Of a DNA stretch of 64,000 nucleotides, positions 26,253 through 35,824 are shown piece by piece. The translations under genes and the position numbers were made by a program. Origin of the DNA: G025836975 sp040391135 (GTDB lineage Bacteria; Pseudomonadota; Gammaproteobacteria; Burkholderiales; Burkholderiaceae_B); assembly GCA_040391135.1 (NCBI GenBank), contig JBEBYL010000006.1:62001-126000 (forward strand), in the 5' to 3' direction. Under the pieces are notes generated by a model that was not told where the DNA came from, searched no databases, and saw nothing but the letters and a program-made list of their open reading frames with translations. Positions within the stretch are counted from its first letter, which is position 1. Every line of letters starts with the position of its first letter.

Positions 26253-27654
26253 GCCGCCCTTGCGGCTGGCCGTGGTCGGCCATACCAATACCGGCAAGAC
26301 GTCCCTGCTGCGCACGCTGACCCGCAACCCAGGCTTTGGCCAGGTCGATGACAGCCCGGGCACCACGCGTCACGTCGAAGGGGCGCGCCTGCTGGTGGAT
26401 GGCGCCCCGGCCGTCGAGCTTTATGACACACCCGGCATGGAAGACGGCATTGCCCTGCTCGATTATCTGGATCAGCTTGCAGCGCCAGGCATGCGCGTGG
26501 ATGGTCCCGAGCGCATACGCCGCTTTCTGGAAAGCCCCGAAAGCAGACGGCGCTTCGAACAGGAAGCCCGGGTTCTGCATAAGCTGCTTGAATGCGATGC
26601 GGGGCTTTATGTGGTCGACGTCCGCGACCCGGTACTGGGCAAGCACAAGGACGAACTGGCCATACTGGCCAGTTGCGGACATCCATTGCTGCCGGTATTG
26701 AACTTCACCCGCAACCCGGACCAGCGCCTGGCATCCTGGCGCGAAACTCTGGGGCGGCTTGGCCTGCATGCCATTGTCGAATTCGACACCATTGCCCCTG
26801 CGCTGGACGGCGAGGCGCAACTTTACGACAAGCTTGCCCTGTTGCTGGATAAGCATGCCGCGCCATTGCTGGCACTGAAAAGCGATGTGGCCCGGCAACG
26901 CGAAGATCGCCATGCCGACGCCTTGCGGCTGATTGCCGAGCTTCTGGTGGATGTCGCGGCGCTACGCGTCAGCAGCCAGCCGGACCATGACGCGCTGCAA
27001 ACCGCCACCTTGACGCTGCGCCGGGCGATACGCCGGCGTGAAGCCGCCTGCGTCGCCGCGCTGCTCAAGCGCTACAACTTTCGCAGCCAGGACTTTCCGG
27101 CCCATACCCTGCCCCTGGAGGGCGAGCGCTGGGGTATGGATCTGTTCCACCCACAGGCACTGAAAGACGTCGGCATACAAGTAGGCAAGGGCATGGCGGC
27201 AGGCGCCATGGCCGGAGCAACCCTGGATGCATTCACCGCCGGCCTGAGCCTGGGCACCGCCACATTGCTGGGCGCCGCGGCGGGCGGCTTGTGGCAGGGC
27301 GCCGACAAGCTGGGCAAGCGCATGCTTGGAAGACTGAAGGGGTATCAGGAAATCAGCGTGGACGATGCGGTGCTGCGCCTGCTTGCCTTGCGCCAGCTGG
27401 CGCTGGCGCAAGCGCTGGAAGCGCGTGGGCATGCCGCGCAAAAGCCAATAGAGCTGGACGTCGATGCGGCGTCCCCATCAAGCCGATCGGAGCGTTGGCG
27501 CAGCGGAAAGCTGCCCGACGAACTGCTTGAGGCGCGCAGCCAGCCCGAATGGTCTACCTTGGCCGAAGGATACCGGGCCAGCCCCCGACGCAGCGATATC
27601 GTACTGTCGCTGGCACGCAAGCTGGCTTTCGAGTCAGGCGATATCGCGCGCTAA
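26239..27654 (+). CDS. DUF3482 domain GTPase
   Basis: 471 residues. The N-terminal Era/Obg-type G domain has G1 VVGHTNTGKTSLLRTL (residues about 12-27), a G2-like Thr in GTTRHVEG, G3 DTPGMEDG and a G4-like LNFTRNPDQ. The C-terminal DUF3482 part contains a glycine-zipper stretch, GKGMAAGAMAGATLDAFTAG and on, that may insert into or span a membrane. ATG 26239 has AAGGAA upstream and lies inside the end of the DUF2868 gene. The end overlaps the convergent TPM gene by four bases. Its biochemical role is not known. Confidence 0.82.
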   Translation: MPDHEPPLRLAVVGHTNTGKTSLLRTLTRNPGFGQVDDSPGTTRHVEGARLLVDGAPAVELYDTPGMEDGIALLDYLDQLAAPGMRVDGPERIRRFLESPESRRRFEQEARVLHKLLECDAGLYVVDVRDPVLGKHKDELAILASCGHPLLPVLNFTRNPDQRLASWRETLGRLGLHAIVEFDTIAPALDGEAQLYDKLALLLDKHAAPLLALKSDVARQREDRHADALRLIAELLVDVAALRVSSQPDHDALQTATLTLRRAIRRREAACVAALLKRYNFRSQDFPAHTLPLEGERWGMDLFHPQALKDVGIQVGKGMAAGAMAGATLDAFTAGLSLGTATLLGAAAGGLWQGADKLGKRMLGRLKGYQEISVDDAVLRLLALRQLALAQALEARGHAAQKPIELDVDAASPSSRSERWRSGKLPDELLEARSQPEWSTLAEGYRASPRRSDIVLSLARKLAFESGDIAR

Positions 27655-28157
27655 AGCAATACCGGCCCATCCGGCAGATCGTTGGCATGCTGCTCCCCCT
27701 GGGGCAAAGCAGCGCTGCGCGTACGAAGTATGGACTCGATATCGTCGATGGCGGCCAACAGGCCCGCCGCGTACCGCTTTTCCCGCAGGCTCTCCTGCAA
27801 GCGTCCGCATACCTGCTCCCAAAGGTCGTTGGGCGCGGCGATGCCGCGATCGGCAACGATGTGTATGCAATGCCTGTCCAGCGCCAGATAAAGCAGCACG
27901 CCGGTATTCAAGGGAGTGTCCCATACCCGCAGCCGGCCGAATACTTCGAGCGCCCGCTGGCGGCTATCCGGCTCATGCGCCGGGCTGACCGCTTCGATGG
28001 CCACCATAAGCTCGCCGGTATGGTCCAGCTCGCTTTCCCGGATACGCTCGGCAATTTGCGCAAGGACTTGCGGCGTAAAGTGCTTGCGGCGCAGCCAATG
28101 CCCCTCCAGACTGGCCCAGCCTGTCGCTTCCTTCCATTTGCCGGCGCGTCTTTGCAC
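27651..28157 (-). CDS. TPM domain protein (soluble)
   Basis: 168 residues, starting at GTG 28157 with AAGGAAG five bases upstream. The TPM (TLP18.3/Psb32/MOLO-1) fold is visible in ELMVAIEAVSP, RLRVWDTPLNTGVLLYLALD and HCIHIVADRGIAAPND; the Asp/asn-rich VADRGI turn is a family hallmark. No signal peptide or membrane helix is seen, unlike the neighbouring TPM protein. It is the third gene of the run LemA, membrane TPM protein, soluble TPM protein, a grouping seen in many proteobacteria and associated with the envelope. Confidence 0.82.
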   Translation of the reverse strand: MQRRAGKWKEATGWASLEGHWLRRKHFTPQVLAQIAERIRESELDHTGELMVAIEAVSPAHEPDSRQRALEVFGRLRVWDTPLNTGVLLYLALDRHCIHIVADRGIAAPNDLWEQVCGRLQESLREKRYAAGLLAAIDDIESILRTRSAALPQGEQHANDLPDGPVLL

Positions 28158-28202
28158 AGTTGCTTCCTTATGAGTTGAATCCGGTACGAGCCGGGTTATG
28201 GG

Positions 28203-29099
28203 CTACCAGCTACCCGAGGCGCCGCCGCCACCGCTGCCGCCGCCGCCCCCTCCGCCACCGCCCCCAAAACCGCCGCCGCCGCCAAAACCACCACCACCCC
28301 CGAAGCCGCCGCCGAAACCACCGCCCAGGCCTCCAAGGACTCCGCCACGGCGCGAGGCGCGTGCCGAACTGGATCGGCCTCCGGCGCCGAACTTGCGCCC
28401 TATGCGGCTAAGAATGAATGCCACGGCTGCGCCCAGCACACCCATCAATACGCTGCCGAACATCAGGAAGACGAACAGGCCCACCGCGAACGCCGCAAAG
28501 CCGCCCGGCATGAAAAAACTCATGATCGCCAGGGGCAGCAGCATAATGACGGGCGAGTCTTCGTCCGCCTCCGCGGCGACAGCGGCCGACGGCTCGGGCA
28601 GCGATTCGCCATTCACCAGCGCGACCAGGCTATCGACGCCCGCCACGATGCCGCCGGCATAATCGCCCTGCTTGAATCGGGGAGTGATCTGTTCCCGGAT
28701 GATGCGTCCGGCCAGCAGATCGGGAACGGCGCCTTCCAGCCCATAGCCGACTTCGATCCGCAAGCGGCGGTCGTCCTTGGCCACCACCAGAAGAATGCCG
28801 TCGTCGACCTTGGCGCGGCCTATGCGCCATTGGTCGAAAACACGCCGCGCATAGTCTTCGATGGTGTCGTCGCCGGTGCTGGGGACCACCAGGACGGCTA
28901 TCTGAGACCCCTTGCGCTTTTCCAGATCGGCCAGCACGGTATTCAGATGAGTCCGGGTATTGGAATCGAGCGTACCGGTCTGATCGGTGACCCAGCCGCT
29001 GATTGCCGGCACGGGCGCCTGCGCGGCCGTCACGGGGGAAACAAACCCCATAAAAAGCAGCAGCAAGAAAAGCGGCATGCGCCGCAACATGGCAATCAT
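28203..29099 (-). CDS. TPM domain membrane protein with Gly-rich tail (YgcG family)
   Basis: 298 residues: a signal peptide (about 1-26, ending VTAAQA), a periplasmic TPM domain (WVTDQTGTLDSNTRTHLN, GSQIAVLVVPST, ILLVVAKDDRRLRIEVGYGLEG) and a hydrophobic region near 190-235 with two likely membrane helices. The tail is a run of Gly interrupted by Phe (FGGGFGGGGG type). Family members often end in such a Gly-Phe tail with a final SxW, as here. AAGGAGG precedes ATG 29099. It sits 40 bp behind lemA and is presumably functionally tied to it. The exact role is unknown. Confidence 0.88.
   Translation of the reverse strand: MIAMLRRMPLFLLLLFMGFVSPVTAAQAPVPAISGWVTDQTGTLDSNTRTHLNTVLADLEKRKGSQIAVLVVPSTGDDTIEDYARRVFDQWRIGRAKVDDGILLVVAKDDRRLRIEVGYGLEGAVPDLLAGRIIREQITPRFKQGDYAGGIVAGVDSLVALVNGESLPEPSAAVAAEADEDSPVIMLLPLAIMSFFMPGGFAAFAVGLFVFLMFGSVLMGVLGAAVAFILSRIGRKFGAGGRSSSARASRRGGVLGGLGGGFGGGFGGGGGFGGGGGFGGGGGGGGGGSGGGGASGSW
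28205..28340. repeat. Low-complexity GCC/CCA-rich tract encoding poly-glycine
   Basis: Imperfect repeats of CCGCCGCCA-like units on the plus strand encode the Gly-rich tail of the TPM membrane protein on the minus strand. The tract is prone to length variation by slippage and to assembly error. Confidence 0.8.
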
Positions 29100-29139
29100 T
29101 CAGCCTCCTTGGGCATGTCGGCGCCGGCGGGAGCCGGCC

Positions 29140-29751
29140 TTACGATTTGCCCGGCTCGGGCAAGGTGAATTTGACCTCGGGATCCCGGGTGATTTCATCT
29201 TGCTTGGAAACGCCATAGTTCTCGATCGTCCGGTAACCGAAGATCTTGGCGGTGATCAGTGTGGGGAACTGGCGCACGATCAGGTTGTATTCCTGCACGG
29301 CCTGGACGTAGCGCCGGCGCTCGGTGGCAATACGGTTTTCAGTGCCTTCCAACTGGGTCATCAGGTCGCGGAACAGGCCGTCGCTTTTCAGTTGCGGATA
29401 GTTTTCCGACACGGCGATCAGGCGCGACAAGGCGGAAGACAGCTGGCTCTGGGCCTGATTGAAGCGCGCCATCACTTCGGGATTTTCCAGGTCCTGGGCG
29501 GTGATTTGTATGCTGCCTACCTTGGAGCGGGCCTCGGTCACCTGGGTCAGGACCGCGCGCTCGTTGACCATATAGGCATTGACTGAATTGACCAGCTTGG
29601 GCACCAGCTCGGCCCGGCGCTCGTACTGGTTCAGGGTTTGCGACCAGGCCGTCTTGACCTGTTCGTCCAGACGCTGGATGTCGTTATAGCCGCAGCCGGC
29701 CAGCAACACCGACAGGCAGGGCAACAACACAAGCAAAAATAATCGTTTCAT
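29140..29751 (-). CDS. lemA: LemA family lipoprotein
   Basis: 203 residues from ATG 29751: a lipoprotein signal peptide with lipobox LLAGC (Cys about residue 20), then the all-helical LemA domain with YNDIQRLDEQVKTAWSQ, ERRAELVPKLVNSVNAYM, LENPEVMARFNQAQ and RRRYVQAVQEYNLIVRQFP, the last being a classical LemA segment. The open frame extends upstream to 29880, but that part has no signal peptide or homology. It leads the minus-strand run with two TPM genes. LemA function is unknown, probably in the envelope. Confidence 0.92.
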   Translation of the reverse strand: MKRLFLLVLLPCLSVLLAGCGYNDIQRLDEQVKTAWSQTLNQYERRAELVPKLVNSVNAYMVNERAVLTQVTEARSKVGSIQITAQDLENPEVMARFNQAQSQLSSALSRLIAVSENYPQLKSDGLFRDLMTQLEGTENRIATERRRYVQAVQEYNLIVRQFPTLITAKIFGYRTIENYGVSKQDEITRDPEVKFTLPEPGKS

Positions 29752-30003
29752 TGGCGCGAGTCCGGGAAAGGTGATGAACGAATTACAACAGCTTGGCGCC
29801 GCCTTGCCAATATGCCTGAAAATCCTTTCCCCCACATAACGGCCAACTGCGCTACAATAGCAAGTTGCGTGCCGTACCAATCAGCACGCTGTCTGCAAGC
29901 CATTCTGGCCTTGCCTTTGGCTTTTTCGCCATCAACTTCTTTTATCGTCTGCCTAGATTGGTATCTCTCAACTCGAGCGATAGGCTGTCGCTGGAGTTAT
30001 TTC

Positions 30004-31407
<1,404 letters not shown>

Positions 31408-31446
31408 AGCGTATTATTCGGCCACAATCCACCATCGCCGATCATC

Positions 31447-32076
31447 ATGTCCCTTTCCACCTGGCTAGCCTTCTTTGCCGCTTCCTGGGCGATTTCCTTC
31501 TCGCCCGGGCCCGGCGCCATTTCGGCCATGGCCTCGGGACTGAAGTACGGCTTCAGGCGCGGATACTGGACCACGGTGGGACTGATACTGGGAATACTGA
31601 TCCAGTTCGTGGTCGTCGCCGTGGGACTGGGCGCCTTGCTGGCCGCTTCGGAGATGGCCTTCGGCATCGTCAAATGGCTGGGAGTGCTCTACCTGATCTA
31701 TCTGGGCTGGAAGCAGTTCCGCACCGACGCGGCGCCGGTCGCGGTAGAGGCCGGCGAGCCGGCCCCTTTCAAGGCGCGCGAACTGATTGCGCGCGGCTGC
31801 CTCATCAACATCACCAACCCGAAAGGCACGGTGTTCCTGCTGGCGGTGGTGCCCCAGTTCCTGAATCTGGCGCAACCGCTGCCGCTGCAGTACGCAACCA
31901 TCGCCGCCACCCTGTGCTTTACCGATCTGGTGGCCATGGGCTGCTATACCACCCTGGCCTCGCGCATACTGAAGCTGCTGCGCAGCCCGCGCCATATCCG
32001 CTGGCTCAATCGCACATTCGGCGCCATGTTCATCCTGGCGGGCACTGTGCTGGCCTCGTTCAGCCAACATAAGTAA
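31447..32076 (+). CDS. LysE/RhtB-family amino acid or homoserine lactone exporter
   Basis: 209 residues with six hydrophobic segments. The N-terminal block SFSPGPGAISAMASGLKYGFRRG is the LysE/RhtB signature (PGPG with GxxxGxRxG-like), and RGCLINITNPKGTVFLLAVVPQF is the second conserved region. These inner-membrane proteins export neutral or basic amino acids or homoserine compounds. The substrate cannot be predicted. It is 39 bp after rhlE and 55 bp before prfC. Confidence 0.88.
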   Translation: MSLSTWLAFFAASWAISFSPGPGAISAMASGLKYGFRRGYWTTVGLILGILIQFVVVAVGLGALLAASEMAFGIVKWLGVLYLIYLGWKQFRTDAAPVAVEAGEPAPFKARELIARGCLINITNPKGTVFLLAVVPQFLNLAQPLPLQYATIAATLCFTDLVAMGCYTTLASRILKLLRSPRHIRWLNRTFGAMFILAGTVLASFSQHK

Positions 32077-32131
32077 AACCCCGCTCGGGAAGCCAGGCGG
32101 CTTCGAGAGCGACACACGCTAAAATCACGTC

Positions 32132-33739
32132 ATGAGCATTACCCAAGAAGTCGCGCGGCGACGCACATTTGCCATTGTTTCCCACCCCGATGCGGGCAAG
32201 ACCACCCTGACGGAAAAGCTCCTGCTTTTCGCAGGCGCGATCCAGATCGCCGGCAGCGTAAAAGCCCGCAAGGCCAGCCGCCATGCCTCGTCCGACTGGA
32301 TGGAAATCGAAAAGCAGCGGGGCATTTCAGTGGCCTCGTCGGTCATGCAGATGGAGTATCGCGACTGCGTGATCAACCTGCTCGACACCCCGGGGCACCA
32401 GGACTTCTCGGAAGACACCTATCGCGTCCTGACCGCCGTGGACGCGGCGCTGATGGTCATCGATGCCGCGAATGGGGTTGAACCGCAGACCATACGGTTG
32501 CTGCAGGTTTGCCGCGCACGCAACACACCCATCATCACCTTCATCAACAAGCTGGACCGCGAGGTGCAGGAGCCGCTCAACCTGTTGTCGGAGATCGAAT
32601 CGCACTTGGGGATGGATGCCGTGCCGTTTTCATGGCCAGTGGGCATGGGGCGCTCATTCGGCGGCGTCTTCGACATACGCCGGAACCGCATGCGGGTCTT
32701 CCGGGCCGGACAGGAAAGACGCGGCGATCAGGACGAACTGATCGACGGCCTGGACAACCCGGCCATCGCCCAGCGCTTCGGCGATGCCTTTGAGAAGGCC
32801 AACGAGGAAATCGAGCTGATCAACGCCGCCGCACCGGAATTCGATCATGCGGCCTTCCTGGCCGGCAAGCAGACTCCTGTGTTTTTCGGATCGGCCATCA
32901 ATAATTTCGGCGTTCAGGAAGTGCTGGACGCCCTGGTGGACCTGGCGCCCAAGCCTGGCTCGCGCACTGCGCTGCAACGCGAAGTGCAGCCCGATGAAGC
33001 CAAGTTCAGCGGCGTGGTGTTCAAGGTGCAGGCCAATATGGACCCTGCTCACCGCGACCGCGTGGCCTTCGTGCGTGTCAGCTCCGGACGCTTCGAGCGG
33101 GGCATGCGCCTGAAAGTGGCGCGCACCGGCAAAGAGATGCGGCCCAACAACGTCGTGTCCTTCCTGTCGCAGCGCCGCGAACTGCTGGACGAAGCCTATG
33201 CGGGCGACGTCATTGGCATTCCAAATCACGGCGTTCTGCAATTGGGCGACGTGCTGACCGAAGGCGAAACGCTGCAATTCACCGGCCTGCCTTTCTTTGC
33301 CCCCGAACTGTTCCAGGCGGTCGAGGTCAAAGACCCATTGCGCACCAAGCAGCTGCGTATCGGCCTTACCCAATTGGGCGAGGAAGGCGCCATCCAGGTG
33401 TTCCGCCCCGAGGCGGCTGGCGGCGCGCTTTTGCTGGGCGCCGTGGGCCAATTGCAATTCGAAGTGGTCGCCCACAGGCTCAAGACCGAGTACGGCGCCG
33501 ATGCGCGCATGATGCCTTCGCGTTACAACATGGCACGTTGGTTTACAGCCGAGGACCCCAAAATCTTGCGAAAATTCATGAACGCCAATGCCGCGAACAT
33601 CGCCTATGATGTCGTCGATGCCGCTGCATTCCTGGCAAGTTCGCCAGCGCAATTGCGCGTGGCGCAAGAGCTGTATCCCGGTATTGAATTTCACGCCATG
33701 CGCGAACACGGAGGCCAGGTTTTTGGGCAGAATACATAA
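32132..33739 (+). CDS. prfC: Peptide chain release factor 3
   Basis: 535 residues, full length for RF3. G-domain motifs: SHPDAGKTTLTEKLL (G1), RGIS (G2), DTPGHQDFSEDTYR (G3), NKLDRE (G4). Diagnostic RF3 segments are KARKASRHASSDWMEIEKQR and the C-terminal GAVGQLQFEVVAHRLKTEYG. RF3 is a GTPase that recycles RF1/RF2 from the ribosome after peptide release. It appears to be monocistronic or co-transcribed with the exporter gene before it. Confidence 0.97.
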   Translation: MSITQEVARRRTFAIVSHPDAGKTTLTEKLLLFAGAIQIAGSVKARKASRHASSDWMEIEKQRGISVASSVMQMEYRDCVINLLDTPGHQDFSEDTYRVLTAVDAALMVIDAANGVEPQTIRLLQVCRARNTPIITFINKLDREVQEPLNLLSEIESHLGMDAVPFSWPVGMGRSFGGVFDIRRNRMRVFRAGQERRGDQDELIDGLDNPAIAQRFGDAFEKANEEIELINAAAPEFDHAAFLAGKQTPVFFGSAINNFGVQEVLDALVDLAPKPGSRTALQREVQPDEAKFSGVVFKVQANMDPAHRDRVAFVRVSSGRFERGMRLKVARTGKEMRPNNVVSFLSQRRELLDEAYAGDVIGIPNHGVLQLGDVLTEGETLQFTGLPFFAPELFQAVEVKDPLRTKQLRIGLTQLGEEGAIQVFRPEAAGGALLLGAVGQLQFEVVAHRLKTEYGADARMMPSRYNMARWFTAEDPKILRKFMNANAANIAYDVVDAAAFLASSPAQLRVAQELYPGIEFHAMREHGGQVFGQNT

Positions 33740-33817
33740 AGGGCGCCGCAGTCCGCCGTTTTTTGCCGCGAATCCCAGCATATATACTGGGCATCCTTTT
33801 CCAGACAGAAGGTAAAC

Positions 33818-34468
33818 ATGTCCTGGCGATTCATCTTTGCAATATTAGTCTTGGCGGCAGGCGCCTCCGCCTGGGGAGGCCTGCGCCTGGGCGACTGGCT
33901 GGTGGCCCACGGCCCGGTGGCGCCCGTCCCTCCTGAGCGCCCTGAGCTTTCCACAGTACCCGTGCTGGACGCCAATGGCTTGCCCTACGTGGCTCAGCCA
34001 CCCCAGCCGCTCCTGAACGGGCAGCAAGGCGTGCCGGACGCGCCCACGGCCATTGCATGGCAAATACCGGAAACGTCCCTGGACGAGACCACATCCAATC
34101 CGGCCATCCCGGTGGCGACCACACCCATCACCATGGACGAGGCCCAGCTTATCGCCCAGGCGAACAATAGCGCGCCCGGCTTGCAAGGCATTGCCGATGT
34201 GGGCAGCCTGGGCCTGGGCGCATCGGCCTCCAGCGGTCAGAAAGCTCCCCTGCAACCCATAGAGGTCGCGCCTCCCCCGCCTCCGCCCCCCGTGGCGGCC
34301 GCCGGAAACAACCAGGCCTGGCAAGCCAGCTTGCGTCAAGACCTTCAGGCTTGCAGCGCCCAAGGGTTTTTCGATCGGCCCAGTTGCGCCTGGACGGCGC
34401 GCAACAAATACTGCGAGCCCAACAACGCCTGGGGTCGCGTGCGCGACTGCCCCGCCAAGTCGTTTTAA
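33818..34468 (+). CDS. Conserved hypothetical protein, membrane-anchored, Pro-rich, Cys-rich C-terminus
   Basis: 216 residues. An N-terminal hydrophobic helix (FIFAILVLAAGASAWGGLRLG) acts as signal anchor, followed by a long Pro/Ala-rich region with a run of eight prolines near residue 152. The C-terminal 50 residues form a compact block with four Cys (QACSAQGFFDRPSCAW, KYCEPNNAWGRVRDC) that could make two disulphide bonds in the periplasm. The overall design resembles TonB-like or peptidoglycan-spanning proteins, but no known domain is recognised. It is followed by a strong bidirectional terminator. Confidence 0.7.
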   Translation: MSWRFIFAILVLAAGASAWGGLRLGDWLVAHGPVAPVPPERPELSTVPVLDANGLPYVAQPPQPLLNGQQGVPDAPTAIAWQIPETSLDETTSNPAIPVATTPITMDEAQLIAQANNSAPGLQGIADVGSLGLGASASSGQKAPLQPIEVAPPPPPPPVAAAGNNQAWQASLRQDLQACSAQGFFDRPSCAWTARNKYCEPNNAWGRVRDCPAKSF

Positions 34469-34505
34469 CTCCGACATCGGCAAGCTCCGGCTTGCACAGG
34501 CCAAA

Positions 34506-34545
34506 AAACAACCCCCCGCTGTATGTAGGCAGCGAGGGGTTGTTT
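34506..34545. terminator. Bidirectional terminator between the Cys-rich protein gene and bfr
   Basis: A 16-bp stem with one mismatch (34506-34521 with 34530-34545), an 8-base loop, an A-rich 5' flank and a T-rich 3' flank. It lies between convergent genes and can serve both. Confidence 0.85.
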
Positions 34546-34612
34546 GTTCTACGGGATGAACCCGCTTGCGTTGCCGGCAAGCACAAGCCGGGGCGGGGTA
34601 CTACGGTTCTTC

Positions 34613-35089
34613 TTACTCCAGCTCGCCCATCTGGGATTGCAGGTAATTCTGCAAACCGACCTTGCCGACAAGCTCCATTTGGGTTTCCAGCCAGTCGATG
34701 TGTTCTTCGGTATCGTTCAGTATGTCCTGGAACAGATCGCGCGATACGAAGTCCCGCACCGACTCGCAGTAGGCCATGGCTTCCTTCACCGTCGCCTGCG
34801 CGGCCGATTCCAGCTTGTGATCACAGGACAGGATTTCGGGAACGTCCTCGCCTATCATCAGCTTGTGCAGGTCCTGAAGATTGGGCAGACCATCGAGCAT
34901 GAAAATGCGCTCGATCAGGCGGTCGGCATGCTTCATCTCGCCAATGGATTCTTCGTATTCGTGCTTGCCGAGTTTGTCGAAACCCCAATGGTTCAACATC
35001 CGAGCGTGCAGAAAGTATTGATTGATGGCGGTCAGCTCGTTCTTGAGCTGCGCGTTCAGATGCTTGATAACTGTGGTGTCGCCTTTCAT
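34613..35089 (-). CDS. bfr: Bacterioferritin
   Basis: 158 residues, beginning MKGDTTVIKHLNAQLKNELT and containing INQYFLHARMLNHWG, ESIGEMKHADRLIERI (with the haem-ligand Met about residue 52 and diiron ligands Glu/His), and the late EEHIDWLETQ segment with Glu/His ligands. The subunits form a 24-mer that stores iron, with haem between pairs. The companion bfd gene is upstream on the same strand, 348 bp away. AGGAG precedes the start. Confidence 0.97.
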   Translation of the reverse strand: MKGDTTVIKHLNAQLKNELTAINQYFLHARMLNHWGFDKLGKHEYEESIGEMKHADRLIERIFMLDGLPNLQDLHKLMIGEDVPEILSCDHKLESAAQATVKEAMAYCESVRDFVSRDLFQDILNDTEEHIDWLETQMELVGKVGLQNYLQSQMGELE

Positions 35090-35437
35090 GGCCGTGCTCC
35101 TGAAACTAAGGGATGGGTCGATAAGCCATCGACGCCGCTCTGGGGGCGTCAGGGCAAGTCTTGCTCGACCATAAGGCTACCACGCCAATACGCCTTTTTC
35201 AGCCGCCAGGGCCCGCGTCAGGAGACAGCGGCAGCGGACCGCGGAGCCCTTGCCTGAGAACAGGAATGAATTGATTTATTAATACTGTTCCAGCGCAAAA
35301 GGCCGCACACGCAGCAGGAACGACGCGCCAAAAGAAAAATAGACGCTTTTCAGGAAGAGAATGGGAGGGATTGGAAGGCATTTTCCATGACGGAATACCT
35401 GATCAGCCGGGAGCCGGCTATTTTGTTACAGAATGAA
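35090..35437. other. 348-bp gap between bfd and bfr
   Basis: No convincing gene. It should hold the bfr promoter and leader. Two small hairpins are visible near the bfr start: GTCGAT/ATCGAC (35117-35133) and GACGCC/GGCGTC (35131-35150). The stretch 35260-35350 is comparatively A-rich. No Fur-box match as good as that upstream of bfd was found. Confidence 0.5.
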
Positions 35438-35713
35438 TCAAGCGCGGCGAACCGCGACTTCCACCATGACGGCGCGAACCGAAAGCTCAGAGTCGTTGGC
35501 GGCTTCCGTAACCAAGGTACCTGCTTCATGCTGTGTCGAAGCCTGACCGGCATAGCGGCCACCCGGCAGGTACTCTGCCGCCGTCTCGGCGCAACAGCCG
35601 CAACACGCCGCCACACCCAATTGCCCTTGGAGATCGGACAAGGTGTTGGCACCCTCGGCTACAGCCGCCTGAACCTGCCGTTCAGTGATGGCGTTACAGA
35701 TACAAATGAACAT
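35438..35713 (-). CDS. bfd: Bacterioferritin-associated ferredoxin
   Basis: 91 residues from ATG 35713. The N-terminal half is a Bfd-type [2Fe-2S] domain: MFICICNAITERQVQAAV with CxC, then GVAACCGCCAETA with the CxxC pair. Bfd reduces the core of bacterioferritin to release iron. At 91 residues it is longer than usual (about 65-75); the additional tail (HEAGTLVTEAANDSELSV) is of unknown role. A near-perfect Fur box covers the 15 bases just before the start codon, so it should be made when iron is scarce. An ATG five codons upstream would place five hydrophobic residues in front; the internal one matches the family. Confidence 0.9.
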   Translation of the reverse strand: MFICICNAITERQVQAAVAEGANTLSDLQGQLGVAACCGCCAETAAEYLPGGRYAGQASTQHEAGTLVTEAANDSELSVRAVMVEVAVRRA

Positions 35714-35727
35714 GAGAATAATTATCA
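35713..35727. promoter_or_regulatory. Fur box at the start of bfd
   Basis: TGAGAATAATTATCA matches the 7-1-7 Fur consensus TGATAATnATTATCA at 14 of 15 positions, counting the free central base as a match. It overlaps the bfd start codon and the place where the ribosome-binding site would be. Confidence 0.75.
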
Positions 35728-35824
35728 TCCAATATAATTAAAAAATCAAATCATTTGGATGATCCAGCCTGAAGGCCAGCGGTCTTTTGTTCCATCTTGG
35801 CAACGCGGCGCAAAGCGTCGCGAG

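Noticed and set aside
28198..28662. Plus-strand proline-rich frame opposite the Gly-rich tail of the TPM protein
   Set aside because: Poly-Pro on one strand is the mirror of poly-Gly codons on the other; the TPM gene has the signal peptide, domain and ribosome-binding site.
29812..30003. Upstream extension of the RhlE frame
   Set aside because: The residues do not resemble RhlE and the TTG at 30004 has a ribosome-binding site and gives the family N-terminus.
35387..35737. Plus-strand open frame of 116 codons over bfd
   Set aside because: It is antisense to the clear Bfd gene and lacks homology.
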